Notes: generated by a model from the sequence alone, not told the origin. Counted from the stretch's first letter, positions 32,701 to 46,865 are shown. The stretch is 64,000 nucleotides of DNA from Chamaea fasciata (GCA_029207755.1 JARCOQ010000004.1:41224305-41288304); one strand, 5' to 3'. Translations and numbers: made by a program.

Positions 32701-35700
32701 GATATGCCAGAACTGTCACTAAGAAACAGATACTTGCATTTAGAGACAGTGATGTCACCTAGCTAATTCAAAAATCATTGCCTCCCCCAAAACCTTAAAT
32801 GAAAATGCAGTGTGTATCAGAAATTAGAAATCTACAAGTACATTTTTCCATCTTGTATTTTTAGACCAGTTTGTTGCTTAGCCTTCTTGACAGATTTCCT
32901 ACAGAAATTTCTACTTAATGCAAGTTCTACAATAAATCCTCACTAAGTTCTTGCATTTCATTGACGCTCTAATTTATTTCTATTCTAAATCTAGGAAAAC
33001 ATAGTTTTATCTTTGTATGACAGTGTGGTGCAATCACGAGTCACATGGATTCAAAGCAATATGTGGTTTTTAAATTTTTCCTTAAAACAAGTAAGTTTCT
33101 TCCTCTATAGAATGGTGTCATAATGCTGAAATTTAAGTGGAACGTAAAGATGGATGCTTTAATAATTATGTATGATTTAATATAGCCTACTTAATAAACA
33201 AATATGACAGGGTGATTGCTGTCATAGAGAACATTATGACTGGTTATTTTTACCATGAGAGCACTTTACATTAATATGGTCTTTTAGCGACTTTAAAACT
33301 AATCTTTACTGGTTTGATATCCCCAGTGTTTGATGTGTGCAAAATACTCTACACACAAAGGCAACACTTTCAGAAGAATGTAACTTACAATGAAAAAGAC
33401 TGTCTTGGGAAAATACATGAGAACAGATAGACTAAAAAAATACTGCTCAGTCTTCTATTTGTGTTTATTGCTGTTTTTCACTTGACTTACATAAAAGGTT
33501 ATTTTTATGACTGAAATAATTAGCATATATATAAATTAGCATTATAATACATACTGGTTAATTTAAGGAATGTAGTGGCAACAGAAGCAGACTCTGCTTA
33601 CCTACTGCTTTGCCTAGCATTCTGCCATATTGTGACTTTTTCCTTTCTCACTCATATTTGTCCTCTTTACTCCCTCTCCATTTGCACAGATATTTGAAGA
33701 GTCATTGTGCAGTTTTGTACTTCCTATCACCTAAGTAGCTGAATGAGTACCCTCATACAGTACACAAATGGAGTATCAAAGATTGCATCTAAAGAACGAC
33801 TTAAATTTTGCAACACCCTAATTCCAGAATTCAGTGGTACTTCAACAGTTTGCTTGGAAAGTGTAGGTAGCACTTAAAAATCAACAAGCATGTTACAAAT
33901 TATCACAAAATGTGAGTCTGTCTGTGAAAGCAGCCTACAGGAAAGCATACAGCTGTACTGCTGCAGCCAGGTAAGTGAACAGCATGCCTTACAGTACAAG
34001 CGTTTTTAGTTCTGAAGTTCTAAACCCTAAGTCAAGGACTGGCTGTTCAGTCTTTCTGTTTCATTGAATCTTCTGTTTTCTGTAAAGTACACCAATTATC
34101 CCCTCAGTAAGGACTGAATACTGGAGGTTTTCTGTTTGTTATTTTTTCAACAGAAACATGTTATCTCTTTTAACAACCAAATGAATCTTGGCTTATGTTC
34201 TGCACAGAAAAACCTGTTTCAAGAGTAAAAGTATAGATTCAGGCCTTGTCAAAGGCATGATGGAAATCGTTGTTCTGTAGAATATATTTTTTTGCAGTAA
34301 AGTTCTGGAAAATTTTTGGCTGCATAAAGCTTATAATAAACTACAGTAGAGAGGTATTTTTTGAAAAGTAAATGGCTGAACTCTTTATCTCAGAGTTGAA
34401 AAACTTTTTTTTTTCTGATCTTGCGCTCTTTTGAGAAGAAATATTATGACTCCATTTAAGTTTAATTATACTCTTTTGGGAGACAACTCCTTTATTAGAG
34501 AAGTTGTCATACAGCAAAACACAAAAAAAAAAGAGACTGAAGATTACTTACTTCAGCTAAGAGTAAACATCCAAACCAGCATTACGCCCCTAGATTATCA
34601 TATCACACTAGCAATATTTAAGAGTAAATTTTCTATAGATAAAACAGAAGTGTTCTGTAGTAATGGCCCCTATAATAAACTTCCATATGCCATTGAACTA
34701 ATTTCTTTGATATATTAGAGTGATGATCAGTTTGTAAGAACATTCCATCATAGACTTAATGTACAGAAATACTATGTATTATGAAATTTTTTATTATTCA
34801 TTTCCGTATACTAGAGTATATTATATTATAGATTATATTATATTTATATTATGTATACTCAAACTCATACTTTAAAAGTATTTGCAACCAGATGGTGAGT
34901 CTTAAAAATCAGTACTACATATGCATATATTTGGTGATAAGCTTATTAAGTTACATTATTAGCAGAGTTAAAGATTTTTTTCTTCAATAAATAATTTCTG
35001 TATGTGTGTATAAATGAATTTCTAACTCACTACGTTTATTTTTAAAAAAATCTGAATGATCTTTGTGCATACACCATTTTGAATCTCTGCGTACTGACAT
35101 TTCAAGTCTGCTCAGAGAACCAAGGAGCAGAAAAATTGTGACATTTCATTTTGGCTGGAGATCTGTCCTTGTAAATTAGCTCACACTCCCACACAATGGA
35201 GAATCTGCCAAGGTCTGTAAAGTGTACATGTTGATACCCAGTCAGTGGCTTCAAAAATCAGTACTTCTACACACAAATACTCTACACTTGTCCTTGACAT
35301 ATATGACCATTTTCACATACAATTCCAGATTTAGCTGTTGCAGCGTAAGTTGTTTACTCAACACGTTGATACCTATGTGAACCTCTTGCTCATACAAAGC
35401 ATACACACAATAGCAAAATATCTTGTAACAATTTGTTTTACGTGTTCCTTCTGAAGCACTTCTCAAATGCATAGTTTTTTCTATTTCCAGACTGAATGTT
35501 TCTCAGAATTCTAAAACAGATGGTGCCTAGCTGATGCTGCTTATGTGGAGTATTTCAGGATGCAAATAAGTTACTAATTTTTTTCTCTCTGAAGTAGCTG
35601 TGATGATTTTTGTAGCCTAAGATCCTTGCCCTCTTGAATATTTGAACAAGCCATCCAAATACTCCATTGGAAAATAGCTGACTTGCAGTTTTTTATCTAC

Positions 35701-38700
35701 ATCTATGCTATAGAAAATGAACTGAAGCAGAGAGAAGGAAGAATAATAAGTAAAGCACAAGCAGAAAAAGAATTGACACACTGAATGATTAACAATTTTT
35801 CTCCTTGTATTTAAAAATATTATTGTCATGCATCTGCTTATCATGCTAATCTCCATCACTCTTTGTATTAATGTGTTCAAAAATACTGAACATCTTTGTA
35901 GAAGAATCAAGAACTAAGAGTGACCTAGAAGATGCCTGTATTTCAGTTGAATACAGGTGATGGGCATATATGTTATTTACCTGAAATTATGCCTAAAAAT
36001 GCAGTAGCATCTAAGAAGCCAACTGTGTATTTCCAATTTTTCAGCAATTAACATAAAACTCTGCAGGCATTCGCAATGAATCATCCACCTTGTGTGTATA
36101 CTTCATCCAGCAAAGCAATCATCATATCTTAAATTAAACCAGCTGCTTATGGGTGTAAGAATTCTTACAAGCACAAGAGTAGAAAGGGAGAAATTGTCTG
36201 CAATTTAAATAAGGTTTGAAATGGCAGATTCCCCTAGATTGTATCTTTTTTGCTTTATTTATGAAAGCCTGATCTTGTTATTCAGGGACATGTTTGATAA
36301 CCCAAATTTGCAGTGTTGCTAATAAGCACCAGAATATATATAACCACAGCTGGAGGATGATTTAAAATGCTGTCACAGTGATATATGAAGAAAACATGTT
36401 TTGAAAAGAGGTTCCTTTCTCATCACTTACTTTCCTGCAGATAGAACCCCTAATTTCAATGAGTATTTATACAAAAGTCTATTTTTAATCAAGTAATATT
36501 CATGTAAACACCAAATTCTTTTTCTATTATCTGTACTTTTATCTTCATTTTGTAAAGCGAAAGCCTTATGGGAGCAGTTCTAACAAGAAAGGACCAAGAA
36601 AGACTTCAATGTGCAGCCCTCATTATTAGACATTTAAAAAAGATTGTCAAGGCAAAGAATAAATGAATAGATAAAAGGCACTGGGAGAGGGGTGACAAAT
36701 TTAAGGACAAAAAAGACTGTCAAAAAAAGTGTATGGTTCTTTAAGCAGCACATTCTGCCCTCTTTTTAGGCATTTGTTTTTTATAGTGATTGGGCATGTT
36801 TTTTCTGTAACTCCATCTGCTTTATGGGTATTGGAAGTCCATTAAGTTTTGTCTTTTAGTTCCAGAGAATGGCATGTGCTCATGCAGAAGCTTGATTTAA
36901 TCTTTTGGGGGAATTCATGAAGGTTATGGTATGCTGGTTGCAATGCACTGGATCTAAATGGATAAAAAAATCCATGCTTGACTGTCTCTCAGGTTTGCTC
37001 CAGCTGCCCACCAGAGTGAGGTTCAGTGTTACCTCTGCTGGGTAATATAGATTGCTCTGGAGGAGCAAGAAACATAATGGTGTCAGAATGGCACTGGACC
37101 TTTCTGAGTGTCAAGTCTTGTAAGCTTGTAAAATGGTGCTTCCTGGACATGAGTCCTGAATATCTTCTTATGCCTTGTAAGCTTATCAGGCTTATAAGGT
37201 CTCTATAACGCTAAATGCTTGCAGCATGCTCCACCATAATCTTTGAGACAGACCAATGGTAGTGTTGAGATAAGTTTTAAATTTTTTTGTACACACAGAC
37301 CATCAAAAATATATCAACTCAAATTTTGAACCCAAAACTTTATTGTCTGCAAACTACAGCTTTAATTGACACCATTCCTGCAAAGCTACTACCATGACTA
37401 AAGGTGATTGTAAACAGTAAAATTTATTAAGGATAGTGAAAGACTTACTATTTTGATTTATTCTGTTCAAATAAAAAATACTCTTTTCCTGTGTGGGTAA
37501 GAAGTGGGCATGTATGGTAAGAATGAGATCAAGTATTATTCTAACCTAATCCTTCATTGCTCAGAGTAATCCACCCATCTCCTTTTTCTGATACTATGCT
37601 GTTCTTTCCATTCGAAGAAAAATTAATCAATTTGGCTAAAAGTTATGTTCTTTTTGTCCTCCACTGCTTCCTCCAGCCAGAATTGATTAAAGAGATTACT
37701 CTCTCCTAAGGCTCCCTGTTTCACTCCTGTGTCAAGTGCTTAAGGCCTGTTCTGAGTGGTTACATCACAATTTTAATTGTTCTGGGAAAAAAAAGTGATA
37801 TGAACCGTATCAACCCAACCAGGCTTATGATATGGCTATTTAATTTTCAACTTGAAAAACTGTCTATTCTGTCCATTAAGTGAGACTGACTTACTGACAA
37901 TGTAGAGTGTGTAATGTGCCGTAATTATAAAAATGGAGACTTCTAAGACTCCTGTCTTCAAGTCTGAAACAATATGCAAATATTTTCTCCTGAAAACACC
38001 AGCATCTTTGGAGAACTATGTCCAAGATGAGAAAATTTAAGCTGAGCATGTATTTGCGATTTTATCATTAATTTTTGAAATGAAATGGTCATAAACTAAT
38101 AGTAATTTTAAAAATCTGAAATCTGTAACGTACCCATTGTGTGTATGTTCTGATGAAAATGATGGTAAAATCCCTTTGCTACAGTTAAGTATGTATTGTA
38201 ATGTTTAAAAGTGAAGGCTCAACAGAAATTCTGTCACTAACATCCCTAAGGGTGATCGGATTGCCATCTACAAACACATAAACAGCAGTTAGAAGTTTCA
38301 GGAAAATTAGGCCAATTCAGCTGTTCTGTAAATCCAGCCAGGAGTATCTTTTAAGAATTCAATGTTTTTTTCCCCACGTATGTCGTTAAGTTGAAAAACT
38401 TAGCTTAGAAACCTGAGCTCATTTTCTAGTCTACTTTGGAATATTTTGGTTTCTTGACATGAGAGGCGATGAAGTGTGCTTCATTGCCTTAATTTAGATA
38501 AGTAAAATTTCTTCAGTCGTAGCTCGGGCTGTATAGACAGCAAAATGGGGTTGGCATTCTGGAGAACATACGGATTTTTCTCTTCCATCAAAGAGCAGCA
38601 GTCTCAGTGTCTAAGAATGCAATAGCCTCACTAAATTAAAAGGATAACCTTAGGTATTTTTGTAATTGCCTTTAACTGGGGTGAAGCTTTAACCTTGATC

Positions 38701-39429
38701 GAAGAGTTTCCATTTCCACAGCATTTGATATTTTTACTGTTATAATTTTTGATTATATCTGTTGTCTGTAAAAAATCCCTTTCTTTTGAAGATTTCAATA
38801 TTCTTCATCTTCATGACATGCTTAGACAATTAATGTCTTAGGTTATTCTGCTTATTTTATTTATGATAATATTTGTAAGGATTTTTGAAAATAAAATTTG
38901 AATTGAGATCCATTTTGAGTTAGAACAGAATCTCTCCATTTACCTCTCGAAAAGAAGTTGTTATTCATAGATATTACCAGCATCAATTTTTTCAGTATGT
39001 TTTATTTGAGATCTTTCAATACATTTGTTATTCTGTTCCTTCTCTGAGCCACTTGAAACTATTAACCTTCTTGAGCTTAAAATTATTATATAATATTTTA
39101 TTAATTATTAAGAGAAAAATTTTATACACTGTATGCAAATCCATATGCTGCCTTTATAGTGATTTGGTTTTGACTGTAACTGGTTATGAAACTGAGGTCA
39201 TCACAGCTGGGCTGTGACTATTAAAACTATTTCATCCAATGGTACAGGTAATTTAGAACTACACAAGAGGTATTTTCCTTTTCAGTGATCATTGTTTGCA
39301 GGTGTTTTAATCAACTTGGCTATTTATTTGATGACATATCACAACTGTGTCTAACTTTGATTATGATTCTCTGAAGCTTCTTTCATTCCTCTCTAATCTT
39401 GACCAAAAAATTACTTTGAGCCCTCTGCA
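29794..39429. other. Long non-coding stretch without recognised elements
   Basis: Nearly 10 kb of AT-rich DNA in which I recognise no LTR, CR1, RNA gene or exon. ORFs reach 97 codons (31311-31604; 35617-35910) without domains. AT-only runs occur at 30418-30450 and 34805-34865. A consensus donor-like CAGGTAAGT at 33968-33976 has no supported partner. This could be a gene desert or large intron. Confidence 0.6.
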
Positions 39430-39702
39430 TTTTTTTACCTCATTGCTAATTCCTTTTCCAGAACATTAATAAAATAATGAACAGTGGATAAAACACAGAA
39501 TCCCCAGACGCTCTGCTATTGAGCTTTTGTGTTTTGCAGCAAATTATTTTTGATAAAAATAGATAATTTAATATTTGTTTCCTGACTCCAGGTCAGTTCC
39601 TGATCCATATCAATTCTTTACATCTAATCTAATACCTATATATTTCTTTATTAGCCTGTCAAGGACCTTGTCAAAGGTCTTTTGAAAGATTTACTGGATT
39701 TA
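39430..39702 (-). mobile_element. Ancient CR1/L3-like LINE fragment, antisense
   Basis: Diverged antisense LINE sequence. The blocks 'cattaataaaataatgaac', 'cagttcctgatccatat', 'taatctaatacctatat' and 'gaccttgtcaaaggtctttt' follow the order of an old CR1-clade ORF2 3' region. The old LTR at 39703 begins where this similarity ends. Confidence is modest because divergence is high. Confidence 0.6.
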
Positions 39703-39955
39703 TGTAGCAAGGTTTTGATACCAGAGGGTCCACAGGGCTTCTATGGCGTGACACCAGCAGCTGTCCTCGTGTCAGACAGAATAAATTCCAGTTGACTCAA
39801 AATGAGTGCTGCCACTGGCTGCAGCGGAGACCACCAGCAATGCTGACAGCACCTCTGCAATGACATATTTAAGAAAGGGTAAAAAACACCTGACAATAGC
39901 TTCTGGGAGAGAGGGATGAGAACATGGGAGAGAAGCAGCCTTGCAGGTGCCAAAG

Positions 39956-40497
39956 TGTCCTGGGTTGTAGTGTAGGATGTGCACAAAGTATTCTATCACC
40001 ATCTTCATGAACTGTTGAATCCAATTGTTGGAGCAGTGCTCTTCCCGGGCCCCCTCCCTCAGGGCTATCGTCTACTAATGGCCCATCAAATGCCTTGTTG
40101 CATGACTCATAGATAACCCCCTCTGGGAGCTATCTCTGTTTGATGGGCCATCAAGGACCCACTGCATGACTCATCATCCCATTGTGAGATGCTCCGCCCC
40201 GAGGGAGGAACCAAGAATTCCCACCTGGATATAGTCTGGGGTTTGGGACAGTAAAAGTAGCCTTTACCCACTGGATTCCCAGAGGACCAGAGCTACCAGA
40301 CCTTTCTATGGGATCACTGCTTCAGGAAGACCACCTCATCTGGACTGCTTCCATCACCCTGCCCAGGTTGTATTCTGACTCTGTCAGTGGTCTTTTGTAT
40401 TATTGCATTTGTTTTATTTTACTTTCTTTCCTTTCTTCCTATTAAATTGTATCTCTGACTTGGAGCCTCTCATTTGTTTTGCTTTCAAACCAATACA
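39956..40497 (+). mobile_element. Solo LTR, 542 bp, with perfect 5-bp TSD
   Basis: An LTR with TGTCCTGG start and ATACA end, flanked by caag-g pentamers: caaag at 39951-39955 and caaag at 40498-40502, an exact duplication. It has the same length and about 95% identity by eye with the opposite-strand copy at 58883-59424. 'attaaattgtatctctgac' near the end is shared by both. The 5-bp TSD indicates an ERVL-type integrase. Confidence 0.93.
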
Positions 40498-41170
40498 CAA
40501 AGTCAGGGAAGAAGGAGAGGGAGGCAGTGCTCCAGGAGCAGACACTCCCTTGCAGCCCAAGAAGGTCATGGTGAAGCTGGTTGTCACTCTGTGACCCATG
40601 AAGACGGCATGACAACAAATACCTAGGAAAAAAACAGTGCTTCCCATGGAGCATACAGCAGGTGGACATACCCTGAGGAAAGCTAAAGCCCATGGAAAGG
40701 TCATTCAGGAGCTGTGTCCTGGCAGGAGCTGTGGACCATGGAGAGGACCAGATCATGCCTGAAGAGTGTATCCATGGAAAGGGCCTATAATGGAGTAGTT
40801 AATTAGGAGCCGCAGCCTACAGGAAGGACTCACACTGGGGAGGTTTGTGAAGGACTGTCTCCCATGGTAGAACTCCCATCCCAGAGCAATGGAAGAGTAT
40901 GAATAAATAGGAATTGCAGAGATGAAGGATTATGATCTCAGTGAAATCCTTATTCTCTGTGCTCTTGCACTGCATTTGAGATACAAAGCAGAAATTAAGT
41001 CTGAGAAAAAGGAGTGGAGGGAAGGTGTTTTCGGTTCTGTTTTCATTACTCCTTTTCTGTGAGTTATTGACACTATTCTGTGATTAACAGACACTACATT
41101 GAATTAATTTTCCCCACACTGAATCTGCTTTGCCCAACATGATATTTGGTATGTTTCTCCCTATTCTTAT

Positions 41171-41870
41171 TTTCATGGGTTTTGTAAAGAGCATATTATT
41201 CTGTTCCATCTGGGTGGAGCAGAATTGCTTATCTTTGCCCAAATGGGTCAGTGTCACTTATCAGATGGTGGAGTGCTACTTGTCTCTCTTCATTGTTTCA
41301 CTACTTCCATGAGAATGTCTTCTGCTAATGGACCATTAAGAGCTCATCAATGACATTACACATTACACTGCACTGTTGTAAGCTGCTCCACACAGGGAGG
41401 AGGAGCCAAACCATCTTAACCTAGATAAAAAGGAGCCACAGTTCCACTAGGTATCCAGTTTTTCCACCAGATCCCTGGAGGAAGACGGGACCCATCTCAC
41501 CACTACTGGACCCTTTTTCTTCAGCGGGACCATCTCTACTCCAACAGAACCACATCTGCCACTCCAGGAGGGCTTACTTTGGACTGCTTCCAACACCCTG
41601 ACCAACATGGTGTCAGGTTGTATTTCTGACTCTGTCAGGGTTTTTCTAGGATTTCTTGTTTGTTTATTTGTCTGCTTATTCTTCTGTACTACAACATCTG
41701 TATTTTTTTTTATATCTCTAGTAAAGAACTGCTAGACCTATTCCCAGAATCTTTGCCTGACAGCCTTTTGATTGCAAATTTATGAAAATTTGAAAAAGGG
41801 GGGGGGGGCTTACATTTTAAGGGAGACTCCAACCCTCCCTGGCAGATACCTGTCTATCTAAACCAAGACA
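41171..41870 (+). mobile_element. Solo LTR, 700 bp, second insertion into the old LTR
   Basis: Closely related to 19251-19947 across the full length, beginning at 'catgggttttgtaaagagc' and ending 'ctaaaccaagaca'. The first dinucleotide is TT where TG is expected. Flanking pentamers are cttat (41166-41170) and cttac (41871-41875), a 4-of-5 TSD. It includes a TATA-like 'gataaaaaggagcc' near 41425 and a G11 run at 41798-41808. Confidence 0.9.
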
Positions 41871-41986
41871 CTTACATTGACTGACAAAAAATTTCATCTT
41901 ATTTTCCCCCCTTTTCTGTAGATACAGGAAAAATTATATAACTGATTCATGGATAGCTGTCCACCAGCCAAGGTCAACCCACCACA

Positions 41987-44900
41987 CAAGGGTAAGTAAA
42001 TTGTAATAATCTATTTGATTTATTCCTTTTGAAAACACTTATAAAGACCTAATAAATTTATTCCTTTACATGAACATGGCTATTTAGATAAAGAAATGTG
42101 TCTATCTGGAAGACTCACATACTCATTCAATTTCCATACCATGGTTAATGCCTCACATACGTTTACTTCTTATGAACTTCCGTGAATTGAAAGCAAAAAA
42201 CTTTAGTGGAAGAATATATTTGGTTGGCATAGATTAGGATACAGAGAGAAAATCTTCAGTATGATCTCTGAGACACTTAAATGTGGATCTTGAAACTCTT
42301 CTCCAAGTGATCGATTAAAGATTTTCGAAGTCTACAATACAATAACTTGGGAAGTATTTCTTTTATCCTTTATAGTTCTTTATGTGGAAACATAAGTAGA
42401 GGATTGGATATAACACTCATGCTGTTGAAAAGATGATAAGACACGTTGGAACAAGGTCCAAACATACTTGAATGGAGAGAAGAAAATTAAAAGAAGTGGT
42501 TTTTTATCTCATAAAGCTAAATAAGGTCGAAGACCATTGAAGAATATTCTAATGCAAAATCTCACTGGCATGTTTATTATTAAGTAGTAGGAAGGGAAAG
42601 AAAAGACAAGTTCCACAACATGCCAATTTAGCCAGTTCCAAAAATGGTCTAATTTATGTAGGTGTAGCAGATGCATATTTAGATCACTGTGAAATGGATT
42701 AAATAGCATTCCTTGTACTCCACCTTCTTAGCACTGGAGATGAGCACAATTTATATTTTGGATTTGCTGCATGACAGATTTCAAAGCATCATACGGTGGC
42801 AAGCAGGTATGTTAGACTAAGGGATAAAAAAACCTAAGAAATAGGAGGCTGAATTCATCCTTGTAAATAGGAGTTCAGCAAGAATATTCTGACTTTTAGA
42901 ATATGGTTTTTATTTCACTTTTTTGCAAACCAGCACACCTACAAAATTTATTCAAAATTAACTTTAGGATAACAGTTGTGTTTGGTCATGAAGATCTTGG
43001 ATTTAACGTAGACATACTAACGTGTGTTTTTGCTTAAACCATTTTTCGCTTTGCTGTAGATGGAAAATGTGTCTTTATAGTGAAAGACAGTTTACTTTTA
43101 GCAACAACAGCAAATGGTATAGGTCAACATGAAATGTAATTAATAGCCCAGCAACTATCAGCAGAAAAATAAAATACATTGAAGATGGAATTTGTAACTG
43201 GTGAGCTGATAAAGCTTATACAACAAATAAAAGTTTCTTTTCCCTTACAGTGATGTAATCTTACCATAAGTGGAGTGTTTCAGCAGAGTTATAGAGGTTT
43301 ATCAAAGTTTGTTATTTTGTACAGATTGCATTGAAATAATTTTATGGATAGAAGAGACATCAAAGAGAATACTTTATGTGAATGTGATCTGCCTAATTCA
43401 AGTTATTTTTAGCAAGAAGAGTAAACTGACATTGTCAAGACCTTTGAGTTTAATATCTGATTTTTAATGCTTCCCAGACTTTTACAATGAAGAAGAAAGA
43501 TTGCACAGCTGGGCACTGACTTTTTATCTGATGAAACATTACATTTTTGCCTTTGGGTTGAAAGTAATAGGCTCTTTATTTGCACAAGGGACTGGATTTC
43601 CTTCACTTTTCCTTCGTTATGAAGCACAAAGATGACCATAGAAAAATAATTAATTAAAAAAGAAACCTACAATGTGCTATGTTTAGATAGCTGGTTTAAC
43701 TGCAAGAAATAAAGTTTAGGTTTTCTGCAGTGCAAAACTGAAAATATGCATATTAAGATCAATCTGTATTATGTACTTGAAAAACTGATCCTTTGACTAT
43801 CTCTAAAAATTCTCATTTTCTGCAAAATTAGCCAGACCAACCAGACGCTGTTCTCCTGAAGATTCACTCAGAGAGTTTTGAGTAACAAGTTTAACAGGAA
43901 AAAGTATTATTTTAAGATAAGACAGCGAAAGGGCTCTGATAGAGTGTCCTCCTTTTCTTACAGGTACTGTGAAATTTATTAATTTATGAAATGTTTTTCA
44001 GATTACCACAGCTGCCTGAAGTAAGGTACACAGTATAATAAAGTAATTATTTCTTGCTCTTGTGTACTTGAGTTGTCTCAGAAAGATGTCACTTTATGGA
44101 CATAAAACAACCTGGATGTGAAATATGTGGCTTTCTGTGTGAGCTGCAGACTCTGCCCATGGTGAGCTCCATGAAGGTCGCTTTTACCAATCCCTGCCAG
44201 TCACACATACCTGTACAGGTATTATTCAAAATGGTGATTTTTTTCCCCTTAACTGGGGACACATCAACAAGATTTCAAGTGACATTTAAATCCAACTGGG
44301 AGGAAACTACCTGCAAAGCAGCAGTTTCATCCTTCTGTGTACTTTCAAAATTAAAGCAATTCTGCATGTATGCACTATATGTTTGACTCCATTTAAGACT
44401 TTTATCAAAGTAGATGCCCTCTGGATTTTAAATCATATCAACTACAGTATTTGTAGTATGTTCTTTGATGAAAGAAGTGATTGTCCTTTCTAGGAAGTTC
44501 ATTTTACTGCAGACAGTTTTTTTAGTCATCAAACTGTATTTTCTCATTTCTGAACCATTAATTTTTCTAGAAAATTCCATTAAATATTTTTTAAAAAATA
44601 TTTAGATTATTGCAACTTGGCAAAGAGCAAAATTTTTACCAGGAAGAAAAATCATAACAAATGAAGTTCAGCTTGAATTTAGATCTATCTTTGGGACCTT
44701 AACCAGTTTGCATTCTATTCTGAGAGCACTTTTTTTTTTTTGGTGTAGTTTATCAAGTTTCATGTTTATGATATGGTAATGAAATGCTAATGCGGAACAG
44801 TTCCAAACAATTGAACAATCTAAAATTGATGACTATTGCCACAAAAGCCTTTTTGCTTATGTAAGTATTCACTTTAAATATGTACTAAGATTTTTATTTC

Positions 44901-45575
44901 AGTAAGGAGGCAAGATATTTAAAATTAAATGGAAGATGATTTCTAATTGCCTTGAAGTAAATGCAAAACTATGATTTCTGTGTTTTAACTATGTTATTAT
45001 AGAGTCAAAACACAAAATATATTATTGTCAAGTTCCTTCATAGTTCTCAAACTCAGCATTATCAGCCACACTTACAAAGCACACATTACAAGCACTATAA
45101 AGTGAAAATAAAGTGATATAATTGCTCCTACTTTTTCTAGTGGAAAAGCATAGATATTCTTGCAGGTTTTAATGATGAAAAGCCCTCTTGGAAGCAGATA
45201 GCTCTCTTTTACCTTGAAATTACCCAAATATATTAGAATATTGAAGATTATGACCAGCATTGAAGTAAATGAAGGCCTATTGACTTCTTTAAAGCTGCTG
45301 TGTAGCACGATGATAAAAGGATCTGCGAGTATAATGACAGCAAACTGGAAAAATTGGTTGTATAGCTTTATTTTGATGTCTGCTAACTGACTCATGACAA
45401 CTTAATATCAAATATTCTTATGCTTATAAATTGATGAGGAACACTAATTTTACAGTAATAATTATGTAGTACACTTTCCTAATTATGCCATTCTATGCAG
45501 CATTAATACTTTTTGCTGTCATCTTGTAGTTATATTTTTAGCTTTTTTTAATGTTTCCAGATATTGCAAATATCT
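41987..45575. other. Non-coding, no gene or repeat recognised
   Basis: AT-rich. Short ORFs only. The ORF at 44096-44386 has a Cys-x2-Cys pair near its start but no finger pattern. Confidence 0.6.
44581..44604. repeat. 24-bp perfect palindrome
   Basis: Self-complementary AT-only sequence, 12-bp arms with no spacer (TAAATATTTTTT and its complement). AT-rich palindromes of this size arise easily by chance in this background. Confidence 0.8.
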
Positions 45576-45930
45576 TGGCGGTTTCACCCCAGCTGGCAGC
45601 TGAGCCTTGTGGAGCTGCTCACTCACATCTCCCAGCAGGGAACAGAGGAGGCTTGGAAGGGCCAATGGGAGAAAACTCGTGGACTGGGACAATAACAGTT
45701 TAACAAGCTAAGCAAAACACAGAATTCGTTGTGTGGAAGAACACTCCCCATGGTCAGGCAGGCATTCAGCCACCTCCAGGACAGTCAGGCTCCATCACGC
45801 AGAAGGATGACTTGAAAAATCTAATGCCATCACTTTGAATATCCTCCCCACACTCCTTCTGCACTCCAGCTTTTATTGCTGAGCATGGTGCTGTATGCCA
45901 TGAAATAGCCCTCTTGTCACTTTAAAAATA
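45576..45930 (-). repeat. LTR fragment, 3' half
   Basis: The plus strand opens tggcggtttcaccccagctg, followed by 'gagctgctcactcacat', 'gagaaaactcgtggac', 'taacaagctaagcaaaac' and 'ctccatcacgcagaagg'. On the minus strand this is the 3' half of a common bird LTR, with CAATAAAAGCTGG near 45870-45885 as its TATA/poly(A) region. The complementary 5' half of the same family appears at 22366-22612. Confidence 0.7.
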
Positions 45931-46059
45931 TAGGTAGTTTCTTTAGAGTTTGTCTTCATAAGGGATCAGAAGCCTATTGCATAGTGGATTGAAAATGAAA
46001 AAAACAAGCCTGAGGAGGAGGTATGCCACCAGAAATTGCAATATTCTGTGGAAACTTAC

Positions 46060-46865
46060 TCTTTCTTGAATGTGATGCCGTACCATTCTGGGTGTCCACC
46101 AAAGCCATTTCACCCTCCTCAGCAGGACAAGGGAGAAAAAATATAACAAAGGGCTCATGGGATGAGATTAGGACAAGGAGAGATTGCTCATCAATTACGA
46201 TCACAGATACAATAGACTAAACTCAGGGAAAATTTGTGCCAAATCAGATCAGAGTGGTGTAATGATGGATAAAACTATATATTAAAACATGTGAACATGG
46301 GCCCCCACCCATCCCTTCTTTCTGGACCTTAGTTTTCTCTCCAGGTTTCCTTCACTCCCATTTTCTCTGCCCTGCAGGGTCATAAGTACTGCAAGGAGCC
46401 TGGTCCATTGTCGGCTTTCCATGGAGTCCACAGCCTCCTTTGGACATCCACCTGCTCTGGTGTGGGGTTTTCCACAGGCTCCAGGTGGATGTCTGCATTC
46501 CTGTGACCTCTGTGGTTGCAGGGGCACAGTTGCCTCTCCAAGAGCTGCACCACCGGCTGTAGGGGAATCAGCTCCAGTACAGGAGCACCTCCTGCCCTCC
46601 TTCCTCACTGACTTGGATATCAGGGCTGTGTCTCCCACATATTCTCACTCCTCTTTTCTCTGGCTCTTGCTGTTCAGCAGGTTTTCTTCCCCTGATTAAC
46701 TCTATTGACCTGCCACCATTGCTGAACGGCTCAGCCTTGGCAAGTGGTGGGCTTCTCTTGAAGACAGCTGGCATTAGCTCCATCAGACGTGGGGGAAACT
46801 TCCGACAGATGCCACCCCTGTAGCCCCCCCACTACCAAAACCTGGACATGAAAGCCCAATTTACA
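46060..46865 (-). repeat. Old LTR copy, about 800 bp
   Basis: On the minus strand this follows the solo LTR at 55063-56160: 'cctggttttggtag'-like start near 46845, 'gagaatatgtgggaga' near 46630, 'gtgaggaaggagggcagg' near 46600, 'cttggagaggcaactgtgcc' near 46525, and an end at about 46060 with 'ctcctcagcaggacaaggga' on the plus strand. It is internally shortened relative to the intact relative. No TSD was found. Confidence 0.75.

Larger units (their letters stand above)
39703..41986 (+). mobile_element. Old LTR split by two younger solo LTRs
   Basis: Three pieces (39703-39955, 40498-41170, 41871-41986) follow one after another the sequence of the solo LTR at 55063-56160. Matching landmarks are 'aaggttttg' and 'cttctatggcgtgacacc' at the start, 'aagaaggagagggaggcag' and 'atgaagacggcatgac' in the middle, and a 'caacccaccaca' end. 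Taking out the two insertions and one copy of each TSD leaves about 1,030 bp, close to the 1,098 bp of the intact relative. That length agreement strongly supports the nested reading. Confidence 0.85.

Noticed and set aside
33968..33976. Perfect splice-donor consensus CAGGTAAGT
   Set aside because: No upstream open exon with an acceptor in frame; such 9-mers occur by chance in DNA of this length.
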